64,000 nucleotides of DNA from Roridomyces roridus. Taxonomy: Eukaryota > Basidiomycota > Agaricomycetes > Agaricales > Mycenaceae. The translations under genes and the position numbers were made by a program. The notes under the pieces are model-generated. The model was not told where the DNA came from. It saw only the letters and a list, made by a program, of their open reading frames with translations, and searched no databases. Where the stretch lies: positions 1 to 64,000 of the forward strand of contig JARKIF010000090.1 of NCBI GenBank assembly GCA_029378245.1, read 5' to 3'. Shown in pieces: positions 1-9,452 of this stretch (within the stretch, counting starts at the first letter, position 1; every line of letters starts with the position of its first letter).

Positions 1-81
1 CCTGTGCCCTTCCGCATCAACCTCATCCCGCGTGATGCCAAAGTGGTGCAGGTGCTCGCACTGGATGAGACCCCCGCTTAG
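1..81 (+). CDS. Cytochrome P450, last exon only (cut by window edge)
   Basis: The first 27 codons read in frame to a TAG stop and match the C-terminus of the complete P450 on the opposite strand at 39121-41118 almost residue for residue (PVPFRINLIPRD, then VLAL and a final TPA). This is the post-heme C-terminal strand of a microsomal P450 monooxygenase; the heme-binding and I-helix exons lie outside the window. It is the outer edge of the left arm of the inverted duplication described below. Sequence just after the stop (GGAATTC and GTTGAAAACTT blocks) is also shared with the right arm, so duplication extends past the gene. Whether the rest of this copy is intact cannot be seen here. Confidence 0.85.
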   Translation, partial: PVPFRINLIPRDAKVVQVLALDETPA

Positions 82-422
82 CGTCTCATGGTTGGGAATT
101 CCGAGTAAATACGTTGAAAACTTTCTAAGTAGTTTCTGCACATCAGATCTGCTGCACTGCTGTTTGACTCTCTGCCCAAGTTATTGTATGATCAAATCAA
201 ATCAACATTTCCAACGAACCTGAAGGAACCGAGTGGTTTAAGTTGAGATCTCCATGCCGCATTCGGCAAAGGCGCGGATCAGGACCAACTGCTCGTATCA
301 TCGTAAATTGACCAGCTTCAGAAACCTCAGGCTCTGTTTCGTCCGCCGGTGCTTCAGTGAGAGCGGTCCTAATGAGAGACACCTTGCTTGGTTTTCTCCG
401 ACTCAATTGTTACTTGCCCCAA
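82..422. other. Intergenic, no gene recognised
   Basis: Spacer between the P450 end and the first copy of the ~132-aa family. It shows patchy similarity to the inverted right arm (38504-39120). No convincing coding frame. Confidence 0.5.
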
Positions 423-520
423 CCCCGGGGAATTGCTCTCGCGAGGCGTCTGGAACGTCGGCATGTCAATGCTCGTGTCCCTTGTTCAATTATTGGGAGG
501 TACTGGAATCGTATAAAAGG
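423..520 (+). promoter_or_regulatory. Conserved promoter block, ~132-aa family copy A
   Basis: Contains a GGGGAATTGCT block, GCGAGGCGTCT, then GAACGTCGGCATGTCAAT, followed by GGAATCGTATAAAAGG (TATA at 511-520). The same order and spacing recurs upstream of copies B and F. It precedes a truncated gene, so the promoter has outlived its coding region. Confidence 0.7.
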
Positions 521-618
521 CATGAACACCGCCTCCAGCTTGACAAAAAACACCTCTGAGAAGTCTAGGTCAGTTCAGAGGTCGCTGTGCTCACCAAATA
601 CTCACATAGTCGTCAGCA

Positions 619-714
619 ATGGCAGTGAACTACCTGAACGGCCTCGCCCCAATCGTCACCGTCACCGGACCCGGTAACCTCCACCACCTGACCTACGACT
701 CCGTGCCAGTCTAA
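619..714 (+). pseudogene. ~132-aa unknown family, copy A, truncated after 31 codons
   Basis: The ATG follows a CAG acceptor-like site (GTCAGCAATGG), exactly as in intact copy B; an upstream GTCAGT at about 555 is the likely 5'-UTR intron donor. The peptide begins MAVNYLNGLAPIVTV and continues with the family block GNLHHLTY, then stops at codon 32 because the following sequence is unrelated AT-rich DNA. The remaining ~100 codons, including the FYWDG.GPAFWR signature, are absent. It is a 3'-truncated gene copy; it could still make a 31-residue peptide from an intact promoter, but I see no evidence for a function. Confidence 0.75.
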
Positions 715-937
715 ATGGTATGGCACATATAATGTACAATAATTCAAAGAAAAAAAACACACCTTGTGGGGGAAAAAAAAACACAAGTTGCACCACTCCA
801 GGAAAACACACACCACACTATACCCACAGATTGACCGGGTAAGCCGTGCGGCCGGCCTGATTTTGAACAATTTCATCAGCAATCATTATACCTGATGTGC
901 ATTGATGGCATTGCTAAGCCATGGTTCAAATTTTGTT
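715..937. other. AT-rich spacer, no gene
   Basis: Contains an A-rich run near 747-785. This is where homology to the family ends. Nothing else supportable. Confidence 0.4.
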
Positions 938-939
938 TA

Positions 940-2156
940 CAGCTCTTTGCGGAACATAAGGCGCGGCTCGATTTTTGTCAAAATTGTTGAGATTTTGATC
1001 ACTTTCACTAATTACGCTGTCGTGAGCTCAATTCTTGTCCGATTGTCTTCGGACATGGACCATTCGATTCCCACGGCTGTTTTACAGTGCTTAGGCTACT
1101 CAAATGAATTGTTCTGTGTGTGTCGTGAGCCAAGAAAGACCCAGATATCATTTTCAACTATCCACGTCCCAACTGACCATCAGGGGATTATGGGATTCCA
1201 ATACCTCGTAAGGGTATTCTGTATGGTATTTACAGTGCACTGGGTACTTAATTTGGTTCTGTATCAATCCTGATACACAGGGTATGCCAAGAAATATAGC
1301 CAGCATCACTCAGATGCATTTTACCTCACAGACAGTAACTGTTCTGAAACGAAACATTTGGTACACTCCATGAGTACCACTTACTACTATCCCGGGCCAT
1401 CCGAGGGTCTGATTTCCTCCGGATACTGTCCAGAGTGCAGCACATTGACAAAAACATTGTTGGATGTGATTCAGTACAAGGGAAAATAAAATAGATGATC
1501 TTCATAGTGCTATGCACTGTAAATCAGCCGTGGGGATCGATCGGTTCATGTCCGAAGACAATCGGATAAGAACTGAGTTCAGAACAGTATAATCAGTCCA
1601 AAAGATCCAACTTTGACAGTGATGTTACGTCAACTACAAGTAACGGCGTCGGGCAACATTCTGCTCGCTGCCCAAGGCGTATATGCCCTTCGGATGGGGC
1701 GGAATGGTAGGTTGAGGTGTTCATTCATTGCACTGCATGCACTATTTGAGAAAAATTGCCCACCATGAGCTGAGATCCAGTTGAGCAGTGATGGCTGGAG
1801 ACCTCAATACACCGGTGTCCCCCTGATGTATCTCACAGCAAATTAGTACCCCTGGCGCACTGTAAGAACCCTATCAGACTACCCCAGTGAAATACCGGGA
1901 CCCCAGCAAGCTTTATTCCACTGCTACTGTGTAGATAGTCAAAATTGATTGTTTGCTTCTTTGTGATTGAAATGTAGATAAGAACAATTCATCTTAGTAG
2001 CCTAAGCACTGTAAAACAACCGTGGGAATCGAATGGTTCATGTCCGAAGACAATCGGACAAGAATTGAGCTCACGACAGCGTAATTAGTGAAAGTGATCA
2101 AAATCTCAACAATTTTGACAAAAATCGAGCCGCGCCTTATGTTCCGCAAAGAGCTG
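940..2156. mobile_element. Long-TIR MITE flanked by TA (Tc1/mariner-like)
   Basis: The ends CAGCTCTTTGCGGAACATAA and its reverse complement are flanked by TA on both sides (938-939 and 2157-2158). The terminal inverted repeats run about 180 bp each (940-1118 and 1981-2156) with a few mismatches. A third, more diverged copy of the inner repeat part lies at about 1516-1597 in the same direction as the right arm. No transposase reading frame is present, so it is non-autonomous. TA target duplication and long TIRs fit a Tc1/mariner-type fold-back element. Confidence 0.8.
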
Positions 2157-2336
2157 TAATTTTCCACATCCAACTTGAACAGGATTGAATTGGCTGACGT
2201 GGAATGCAAGACAACTTGATCTGCTTGGCCCTTGGGCAGTCTGGTACCGCTTACCATAGCTATTAGCTTGCAAACTGTGGACTGCCTAAATAACCTTGAG
2301 CTTGAACACTGAGTTGACACTGAGGTGGTTCAGCTA

Positions 2337-2971
2337 GAGTGTAGCACGAATACATATTCGCGAATATGAATATTCGTCAAACTTTGAAAACTGATATTCG
2401 CATTCGCACGAATATTGATGGCAAATATTCGTGTATTTGTAAGCAGTATTCGCGAATATTCGTGAGTGGCAACTATTCAGATTCAGCACCTCTGGATACT
2501 CATTTAAAGTGGGTGGTTGCAAGCTATCTGCAGGCAAAGTGCTATATCAGCTTCAGAGAGCAGTGTGGGGAGTCTCAAATGTCCTTCCCAGCAAGTTCCC
2601 AGTGGTGGTAGCTTGCAATGGGAGTCAAATCTTGACAGATTGACAGAAGGGCATGCCAAAATAGACGGATCACTGGGTATGTGTCATTGTACATGAAATA
2701 TTCTATTGACTGATGTGTGTGCAGGGAACAAGCCGATTTGGCCGAGTGATGCCGAGTGATGCCAACGGATCAATCTCCCAAATTGAGCTCTGATATCACG
2801 TTGATCAAGTCAGGATTAGCCGACGAATATTCGCGAATATTGACTTTTCCAAAACCTGATATTCGCATTCGCGCGAATAGCACAGCCACAGCCATTCACG
2901 AGTACGAATATTCGGTATTCGTGAATACACAGCCACGAATATTCGTGACATTCGCCATTCGTGCTACACCC
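2337..2971. mobile_element. MITE with GRGTGTAGCACGAAT ends and ATTCG palindromes
   Basis: The left end GAGTGTAGCACGAAT and right end ATTCGTGCTACACCC are inverted repeats bordered by TA (2335-2336, 2972-2973). Both subterminal 150-bp parts are packed with short palindromes of the type ATTCGCGAATATTCGT (2346-2490 and 2820-2960). There is no coding capacity. The TA flanks again suggest a Tc1/mariner-type non-autonomous element; the repeated ATTCG palindromes could be transposase-binding sites (inference). Confidence 0.75.
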
Positions 2972-2973
2972 TA

Positions 2974-4440
2974 CTCTCCGCTGTTGCTTTCAATAATGCC
3001 TGAACAACCATGAAGTGATAAACACCCCTTGTCAGGCGTCGCGGCGGAAGTGGACCCTCGCCGACCACCACGCAGTTTGCGAGAGGCCCAGTACAAGGCG
3101 ACCTTCGAGGTGGCCGTAAATTGTTCCCGTGTGAAGTGAACACGGAATCTGCCATTCGGGAATTCATCCCAGGTTTTGAGGACACAATCAGGGATGCTGT
3201 CTCTACTCGTGGGGCCGTCTGGGGGTAGAACAGTAGAGACGAGAGCTTTGTGAGGGGTGTTGGAAGCCGGGGCCGATATTTCCACTTCCAACAATCAACA
3301 GGAGGATGAGGATGGAATAGGTCACATACAAGTCTTTCCAGCAAAAACCTCTTCCTCTTCCCGCACATATCCAAGGAGTGTTGTCCCTGAGATGGAATCG
3401 GTGTGAATAGCGGTGAGAGGGAGACGAATTAAAGGCCCACGTACTATCCTCGGCATAATAAGGCCGCCTATTAGAGTGCAAATGAACCTGACCGACTGGC
3501 ACTTCGATTAGCCGTTAGTTAGCCTCAGCCCGCAAGTCTGCTGCCCAAGATGATCCACAGATTTGCTTGAGTCTCCTTGAGATACATCAGTGGAAGAAAA
3601 ATCCACAATCCTGGTGGCAATATCAGCTGGATGTCGGACTTACAGATGCATGTAGAATGGCCGAAATGAAGAAGAAGCGGATGTCGAGACAAGAGCGTAC
3701 GAGGTCACGGTGGATAAAGCAAGGTGTGTTTTGTCAGTGCTGTCAACGGACCAACGGATTACGGTCCGTGGTCATGGGTAGGAGCATCGTCGGTGTCGTT
3801 GGTATCCTATTCAATGACAGTATTGACTGATAGAGACAAATTTCGGAAATCTGAAGTTATGAATGAGGGAGGTACGCCGCGATGCTACCGCAGAAGTGCC
3901 GTGACAACGCCGCGTCCCGTATGACCATCGCCGCAGACCTTGGGAGAGGTGCCGCGTCATGTCTGCGAAGGGCCGAATCCAAATTATCTACTGCCGAGAA
4001 CGGGCCGCGGCGCGCTGCGGGATCGCCGAGTTAACCTTGTCTGACGCGGCGAAGTTATGATCAACTTCGCCGCGTCTGCCGCATCATCGCCGCACCATCG
4101 CCGCGTCATCGCCGCGTCGCCGCAGCTTTGACAGTCGAACACTAGCGCCGAACTCGGGATCCATACACTCAAGGGAGCTCATTCCTTGACCATCGTCGTG
4201 GACCACATTTAATGTCTCCGCCTCACATGTGTGCCTGAGAACAATGGACAAGGAACAGTCGATTGGCAGCATATTCAGTCGACTGCCGCACTCTGCGCCG
4301 CGTCAATGCCAAATTAACGCCGCTTCCCCGCCGATTCACCCCAGACGCGGCGAAATATCCTGGCCCAGAAGTAGCGGTTCAAACGAGAGAGACTTCGACC
4401 GCCGGCAGGTCATTATTTTTCAATTGAGAATTCTCAACTC
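2974..4440. other. Intergenic with possible gene relic on minus strand and CGCCGCG minisatellite
   Basis: A minus-strand frame ending against the MITE (about 2975-3294) reads like a degraded exon behind a plausible 45-bp intron near 3290-3340, but I do not recognise it and would not call it a gene. At about 3880-4130 the strand is rich in CGCCGCG and CATCGCCGC units. Confidence 0.35.
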
Positions 4441-4517
4441 CGGGGAATTGCTACCTGCGAGGCGTCTCGAACGTCGGCATGTCAATCTCATGAATGCCAT
4501 TGGAATCGTATAAAAGG
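4441..4517 (+). promoter_or_regulatory. Conserved promoter block, ~132-aa family copy B
   Basis: GGGGAATTGCT, GCGAGGCGTCTCGAACGT, CGGCATGTCAAT and, 20 bp on, GGAATCGTATAAAAGGG (TATA 4508-4517). Near-identical in order to the blocks before copies A and F. The start codon is 109 bp downstream, behind a 5'-UTR intron (donor GTCAGT near 4569, acceptor CTCAG at about 4623). Confidence 0.75.
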
Positions 4518-4625
4518 GAGGAAAATTGCACCTCCAACTTCACCAGACTCACTGGAAATTTGAGCAGGTCAGTCCCCCGCGGTGCACTGCGCGGTGAAAC
4601 TTGCGTGCTCACACATTCCTCAGCA

Positions 4626-5024
4626 ATGGCAATGAACTACGTGAACGGCCTCGCGCCCATCGTCACCGTCACCGGACCTGGTAACCTCCACCACCTAACC
4701 TACGAGTCCGCCGTAGGGGGCAACGGCGCCGTCGGCAGGATCCCCACCGCCAACGAAGGGACGACCAACTTCCTCCTCGGATTCTCGTACAATTACAGAG
4801 GATTCGCGTTTTATTGGGACGGCCAGGGTCCCGCTTTCTGGCGCATCTCGGGCAACTCCAGCACCATCGAGCCCGTCGGGACGAGCTGGGAGAATGCGAC
4901 GGGTATACCAGTGGGCAGTGGGTTTCAGTTGGGTATCAATGTTGCGAGTCAGGCGGCGGCGGCTGGGAATGGTGAGGGAGGCGACGTTCCGGTGTTCTTC
5001 AGTGCCGATTATTTTCAGCTGTAA
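4626..5024 (+). CDS. Unrecognised 132-aa protein, family copy B (intact)
   Basis: Single coding exon, 132 residues, opening MAMNYVNGLAPIVTV. The ATG sits 2 nt after a CTCAG acceptor, and all readable relatives start here. No signal peptide and no membrane segment is visible. The sequence is rich in Gly, aromatic residues and short strands. Signature blocks: GPGNLHHLTYES (about residues 17-28), TTNFLLGFSYNY (46-57), FAFYWDGQGPAFWR (61-74), PVGTSWENATGIP (83-95), NVASQAAAAG (103-112) and VPVFFSADYF near the end. This looks like a small beta-rich soluble protein. Five further copies lie in the window (619, 28272, 33296, 37631, 37936). I know no named family with these motifs. A lectin-like or other ligand-binding protein is possible because of the exposed aromatics, but that is only a guess. 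The GH62 gene on the opposite strand is the 3' neighbour. Confidence 0.8.
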   Translation: MAMNYVNGLAPIVTVTGPGNLHHLTYESAVGGNGAVGRIPTANEGTTNFLLGFSYNYRGFAFYWDGQGPAFWRISGNSSTIEPVGTSWENATGIPVGSGFQLGINVASQAAAAGNGEGGDVPVFFSADYFQL

Positions 5025-5352
5025 ATTGCTACCGGTGAAATGAATCCGGGGACGCGTGCTTTGTAAATCGAAGGTTGTGTTGGGGTCGTCCCGGCATCAC
5101 ATGCCGTGTGTGATCCGACAACATCGGCCGATCGGAGCACAGCCATCAATCGCGGCTTTCTTCTGACCACCATCTCTCGCGCCAAACTCCCCAACGACAC
5201 CCACGTTCGATCCTGGCAGTTCTTTATCATGCTCTTTTGCTTTTACCCATGCTGTCCACCTCGGGCTTCTTCCAAGTTCGAGTTCTCCATCGATCTTCAT
5301 GCTACAGGGTACTAGCTACCTACGAATTCGCCGATACGCATCCCAAAATCCC
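5025..5352. other. Short convergent 3' spacer
   Basis: 328 bp between the stops of copy B (+) and the GH62 gene (-). The same spacer sequence is found inverted at about 37270-37630, showing it belongs to the duplicated block. No gene. Confidence 0.6.
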
Positions 5353-6609
5353 TCACAAACACTGCGAGTACCATTCACTGCTATAGGTGCAAGTGAAAGG
5401 ACTCTGGCAGCAGGTAGAACCCGTGAATCCTATTATCCTCTGTCAGTCACTGATATGAGGAGAGGGAAACAATAGTGTACCTTGGCCACCGCATTGACTC
5501 CATTGCGTCGCACAAGTTGCGCCACCACCCACCGCAGTCGTCGTGCTCGTAACCGTGGTCGTAGTCTTGCTGGTGGTTGTGGTCTTGCTGGTCGTGGTCG
5601 ATGCCGCCGTCGTAGTCGTCCCACCCGAGGCACCCACGAGCGTCAGCAAGCTCGGCTGATACGGCAACGAGTTATACGCGTCCCCATCCGAACTCGAACT
5701 CCGTCCCTGATAAAGGAGCTGTAGATTACACGGGTCCACGGGTTGGGTCTGGTCCGCACTGCTCCGAATTAGATCCCCGCTGCTGATATCCTCGCTCCAC
5801 AGCGTCCCGCTATTTGCCCTCCCCGCAAATGGGCTGCTCTCAGTCGACGCATGTGCCTGCGCCGTCCAAGTCCCGCCCAGACTAGTCGCGGTGAAAGACC
5901 GGAAATACCGGGCTCCGCTCGAGCCGATGCATTCCACGATCATGAGGTACAGAGGACTGGACTGGCCCTGGACGGTGTAGACCTCCACCGCCTCGAAGAG
6001 GTTGTACATCGAGTCGGTGAGGATGATTTCCGCGGTAGAGCCGAACGAGCTGGGGAAGTTGCCGATCGGCATGCTCGTACGGTAGATGTTGCCGTTGTCG
6101 CCAGCGAAAAAGAGGTACATGGTCGTGTTGTCGCCGATGACGGTCTGGTCGATGGGACTCGAGCCGTTGGGGAGGGAGCCGGAATACAGCGGGACCTCGG
6201 TCGACCATCCGTTGGCATTCGTCGGATCGCTTGATGTGCGGTAGCAAAACGGCGTCGAGCACCATTGGCTGTTCAAAACCCAGATATTCTTGGGCGCAAA
6301 GTATATCAAGGTGGGTGCGACGCCCGGTGTGGACATGGCTGTCTGTTTTGCTGATGCCATGCTACTCCAGTCCGAGAAGAGTCCGAAATTGGTCGAACCG
6401 TAATTCCCCGACGTGTCGACGGTGGATCCGTAGACGAGGTGTTGTCCGTTGAATGGTACGTGCGAAAAATCCTTTAGAGAGACCAAGCCGCTGGCGGGCG
6501 TAGCCAGTGGGCCTGAAGATTTCCAGTTGTAGGTCGATGGAAGGGCGCAGGACTGAGCATGGGCGGCTGCGGCCAATGCCAGGAGTGCGATGGAGTATCC
6601 AGGTCTCAT
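5353..6609 (-). CDS. GH62 alpha-L-arabinofuranosidase with C-terminal CBM1 (left copy)
   Basis: Two exons, 6609-5481 and 5429-5353, with a 51-bp GT-AG intron inside the CBM1; 401 residues. Order: signal peptide ([18 protein letters not shown]), GH62 five-bladed beta-propeller (about 20-320), Ser/Thr-rich linker, CBM1 ([15 protein letters not shown] through WYSQCL). Family catalytic acids are visible: Asp in [13 protein letters not shown] (base), Asp in [11 protein letters not shown], and Glu in LFEAVEVY (acid). GH62 enzymes remove arabinose side chains from arabinoxylan; CBM1 anchors the secreted enzyme to cellulose. A GATAAAAG TATA-like box lies about 35 bp upstream of the start. It is the inverted twin of 36027-37267, differing mainly in linker length. 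Intact. Confidence 0.95.
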
Positions 6610-6641
6610 ATCTGTTTGCAGGACACTGTACTCCCGACCGA

Positions 6642-6649
6642 CTTTTATC
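6642..6649 (-). promoter_or_regulatory. TATA-like box of left GH62
   Basis: GATAAAAG on the minus strand, conserved at the same place before the right GH62 copy (35987-35994). Confidence 0.55.
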
Positions 6650-6789
6650 GCTGCGCCCGGATATACTGGAGTATTCCCGACAACTCACGAGACTCGCTCT
6701 AAAATATCGACATGTTCGTTCGGCAAAGCCTCGGCGAGATTTCCCGATTGGCTTGGAATAAATATGGCATTCAAAGGCATGCATCTGAC

Positions 6790-8640
6790 GACGGATTAAA
6801 TCAGCGTATACCCGTCAGCTGGCTCATGTGCACGCTGGTACTTGCTGCCAGCACTCGCTCAAACACCTTTGCCTCGGTTCGACTCCGGGCTTGTGGGCGT
6901 GATTCAGATTGTGGTGCGATTTTTTTCTTTACTCTTACAATTGGGCTGACACATTGATTACTCCTTTTTTCTCTCCCGCTTCATCCTCCAGTAGTCACTA
7001 GTAGCTACCTTACTCGTCGTCCCAACTCCCCTGCGTCTCCCATACCCGCAATCATTTTGCCACGGCGCGCATCCCGTTGGAAGGAGGTGCGAGTGCTGCG
7101 TCCTTTGGGCTTGCGCTAATACTTGCGGGTACCCGCACTCGAACAACCTGCCTCTGTTCGATTCTGGGGCGGCTCTTATGGGCGTTGTTGTCGAGTTTTT
7201 AAAAACTCTTACATCGGGCTGCACATACAACTCGGTATGTATGGGTTGGTTTTCTTCTTTTCCGTTTCATCTCCCATACCGCGTAATCCACACGCTCAAA
7301 TTTAACTCGGAATCCCGTTTCCAGTGGCCACCTCTAGTACGTGGCCATTTGTATCCTCAATATACCGGCACTGATAGTCTCATAACTTACTCCAACGAGA
7401 CCCTCGGCTCGACTCCTGGGAGAGCTTAGAAAATTGCGAGGATGGTGCTCCCTCTTTTGACTCTCATCCCCCCAGCATGCTCGAATTTCATTCTTCCAGT
7501 GGGTATCCTGTTAAACCCATGCATCTAGGATTTTACCGTTGGCCTGTGGTACCATACAGGTTGAAATCGATTCTGCCTCCCGTTCGAATCGGGGCGGAAG
7601 AAATTATTCTTCTTCATTTTCCGCTGCACCGGCCCTTTTTGGGCTGGTCCCACCACCTCTGCGTCTCACATACTTACCTGGTGATGTTTAGCTGTAGATG
7701 TGAAACGGAATATTTCCTCGTTGGCCGGATCTCGTTCTTTCCGCTATCTGCATCAGGATTCAACGGCGCTGCCATCCCACGCAGGTTGAACGTTGAACTG
7801 CGACTCTGCCTCCCGTTCGACTGGAGTCAGACATAATGACGTCTTGAATCCCTTTTTCTGCTTCATCTTCCGTGAAGTTGGCTTGTCCTCTTCGTCCCGA
7901 TGCCAACTGTTCGCCGCCTTGGAACAGTGTCTGCTCAACTGTGAATGAATTGGCCAAGGAGGGATAAATGCTGAATACCAAAGGGTGAGTGACGAGGCAA
8001 CCGTAAACAGCCGGGCATTCTGACTTGATTCTGAGGGACACACATGTTTTGGTTTTCTCTTTATGCCATCTGCACCACCTAGTTTTGTTATTGGACGCCT
8101 CCAGTAATCAAGTCTTTGACGCTGGCCCGCCCTTGCGCATAAGTAATATTGAAATTCGCCACCCCTGTCCCCTCCCGTTCGCTTCGGGGCTGAAACATAT
8201 CAGTTCCCCCGCGATTCCTTTTCGCTGCATCTTCCTCTGCAGCAGCACCTGTGACCTGCCAGTATCTTCCTGGCTCCAGTAGCGACTTCCCTAGGCCTGG
8301 GTCACTAGACTCTAGTAATATGCACATATACGTGGCCATTTTGCAGCCTCGATATACGCAGGCAATGATAGTGCGGGCATCTTGGGGTCCCGTGGGTATC
8401 GTGTAACTGTTCAACCTATATAGATCAGGATTTGGGCCGCAAAAAAAAATCGTCCTTGCCGCTCCAGCATGCATTTTCTTTTCAACCCATATCTATCAGA
8501 ATCTCACCGCAGTGTCATGTTGCGCCCGGCTGAAATTCCACCGTTCGACTCGGGACTGACACATTAAACTCCACTTGCTGGTTTTTTTCTCCGTCTTCCT
8601 CTACAGAATCTGCGCTCCTAAACATGCCTCCACGCGCTGA
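6790..8640 (+). repeat. Tandem array of tRNA-like (B-box) SINE-type units, left array
   Basis: At least seven degenerate units on the plus strand. Each has a T-arm/B-box-like core such as CTCGGTTCGACTCCGGG (near 6880), CTGTTCGATTCTGGGGC (7150), CTCGGCTCGACTCCTGGG (7405), CCCGTTCGAATCGGGGC (7580), CCCGTTCGACTGGAG (7810), CCCGTTCGCTTCGGGGC (8170) and CCGTTCGACTCGGGAC (8540). The core is followed 20-60 bp later by a pyrimidine tail ending like TTCATCTTCC.C.G. A T-run like a Pol III stop follows the first core (about 6919-6925). Some units carry a GGCTCATGTGCACGCTGG stretch resembling an A box. None folds into a proper cloverleaf, so these are tRNA-derived repeats, not tRNA genes. The array is shared in inverted form with 34560-35830. 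Confidence 0.6.
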
Positions 8641-9452
8641 GCGGACGTGAGTGCATTCACATTCAATGCCTCATTCATTCTCTTTGATTCACGCGCGCTG
8701 GAACACATCAGGAACACATCATCTGGCCTCCGTTACGTCGACTCCGGCGCAGATCCTAGTCGGCAGATTCTTGTCCTTTTTTCCCCTCGCCGACTATTAC
8801 TCCTCAATCTGACCGCCCACACACCCATTCACGCAACACACCCTTCTTCTTTCTTCGATACTCAATCAACATTCAGCAACGCTACATAACGGACCAAAAA
8901 AGCTACATCAACAGGCTCTCTCCTCATCTACCACCTATTTAACTACTGTACAACAAAAAACACGGCCAGCGAAACACCCACAGCAACACCAACTACGACG
9001 ACGAGATCAAGGCAAGGATAAGGAAGTAAGGAGCGTGAGGCCGACGGACGGCAGGGTAGGCAGGTAACGGTAATCAATCAACGCAATCAACGCAAGACAA
9101 GGTAGGGAGAGGTAAAGTAAGATAAGGGTAGTGGTTTGGGAAAGGAAAGGAATAACGTCCAACGGAATCAAGAAAGAAAGAAAGACAGAAAATTTCAAAA
9201 AAAGGGGGCCCGACGGACGATAGATACGTAGATATGAATATCTAGATATGACTGGTAGAGTAAGGAGCGTGGGGTGTCGTGTCCGGTGACCGGCTCTGTA
9301 TATCTTCGATTCGATGTGGATTCGGAAAAGACCGGGGGCAGCGAGCAGAGTGGGAGGGGAACGAGAGACGACGACGGGGGCAAGAAGGAGGAGAGCAGAG
9401 ACCAGGACGATGGGGAGGGTATACAGGGAGCACACGGAGGGAGCTGGAGCGC
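8641..9452. other. 3' flank of the bHLH gene, no other gene
   Basis: Contains a short AAGAAAGAAAGA microsatellite near 9168. Overlapping frames here are shadows or low-complexity. One B-box-like relic (CGTCGACTCCGG, about 8728) ends the repeat array. Confidence 0.5.

Larger units (their letters stand above)
1..8045. repeat. Inverted segmental duplication, left arm
   Basis: The order P450 end (+), ~132-aa family (+), GH62 (-), tRNA-like array is mirrored at 34607-39324. Two MITEs (940-2156, 2337-2971) and extra spacer are present only here. The left boundary is outside the window. Confidence 0.85.

Noticed and set aside
2964..3502. Minus-strand open frames with a plausible 45-bp intron
   Set aside because: No recognisable domain, and the frame runs into the adjacent MITE end; at best a relic.
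6890..8550. Possible genuine tRNA genes
   Set aside because: T-arm-like cores are convincing but matching acceptor, D and anticodon arms are missing and A/B spacing is wrong; kept as tRNA-like repeats.
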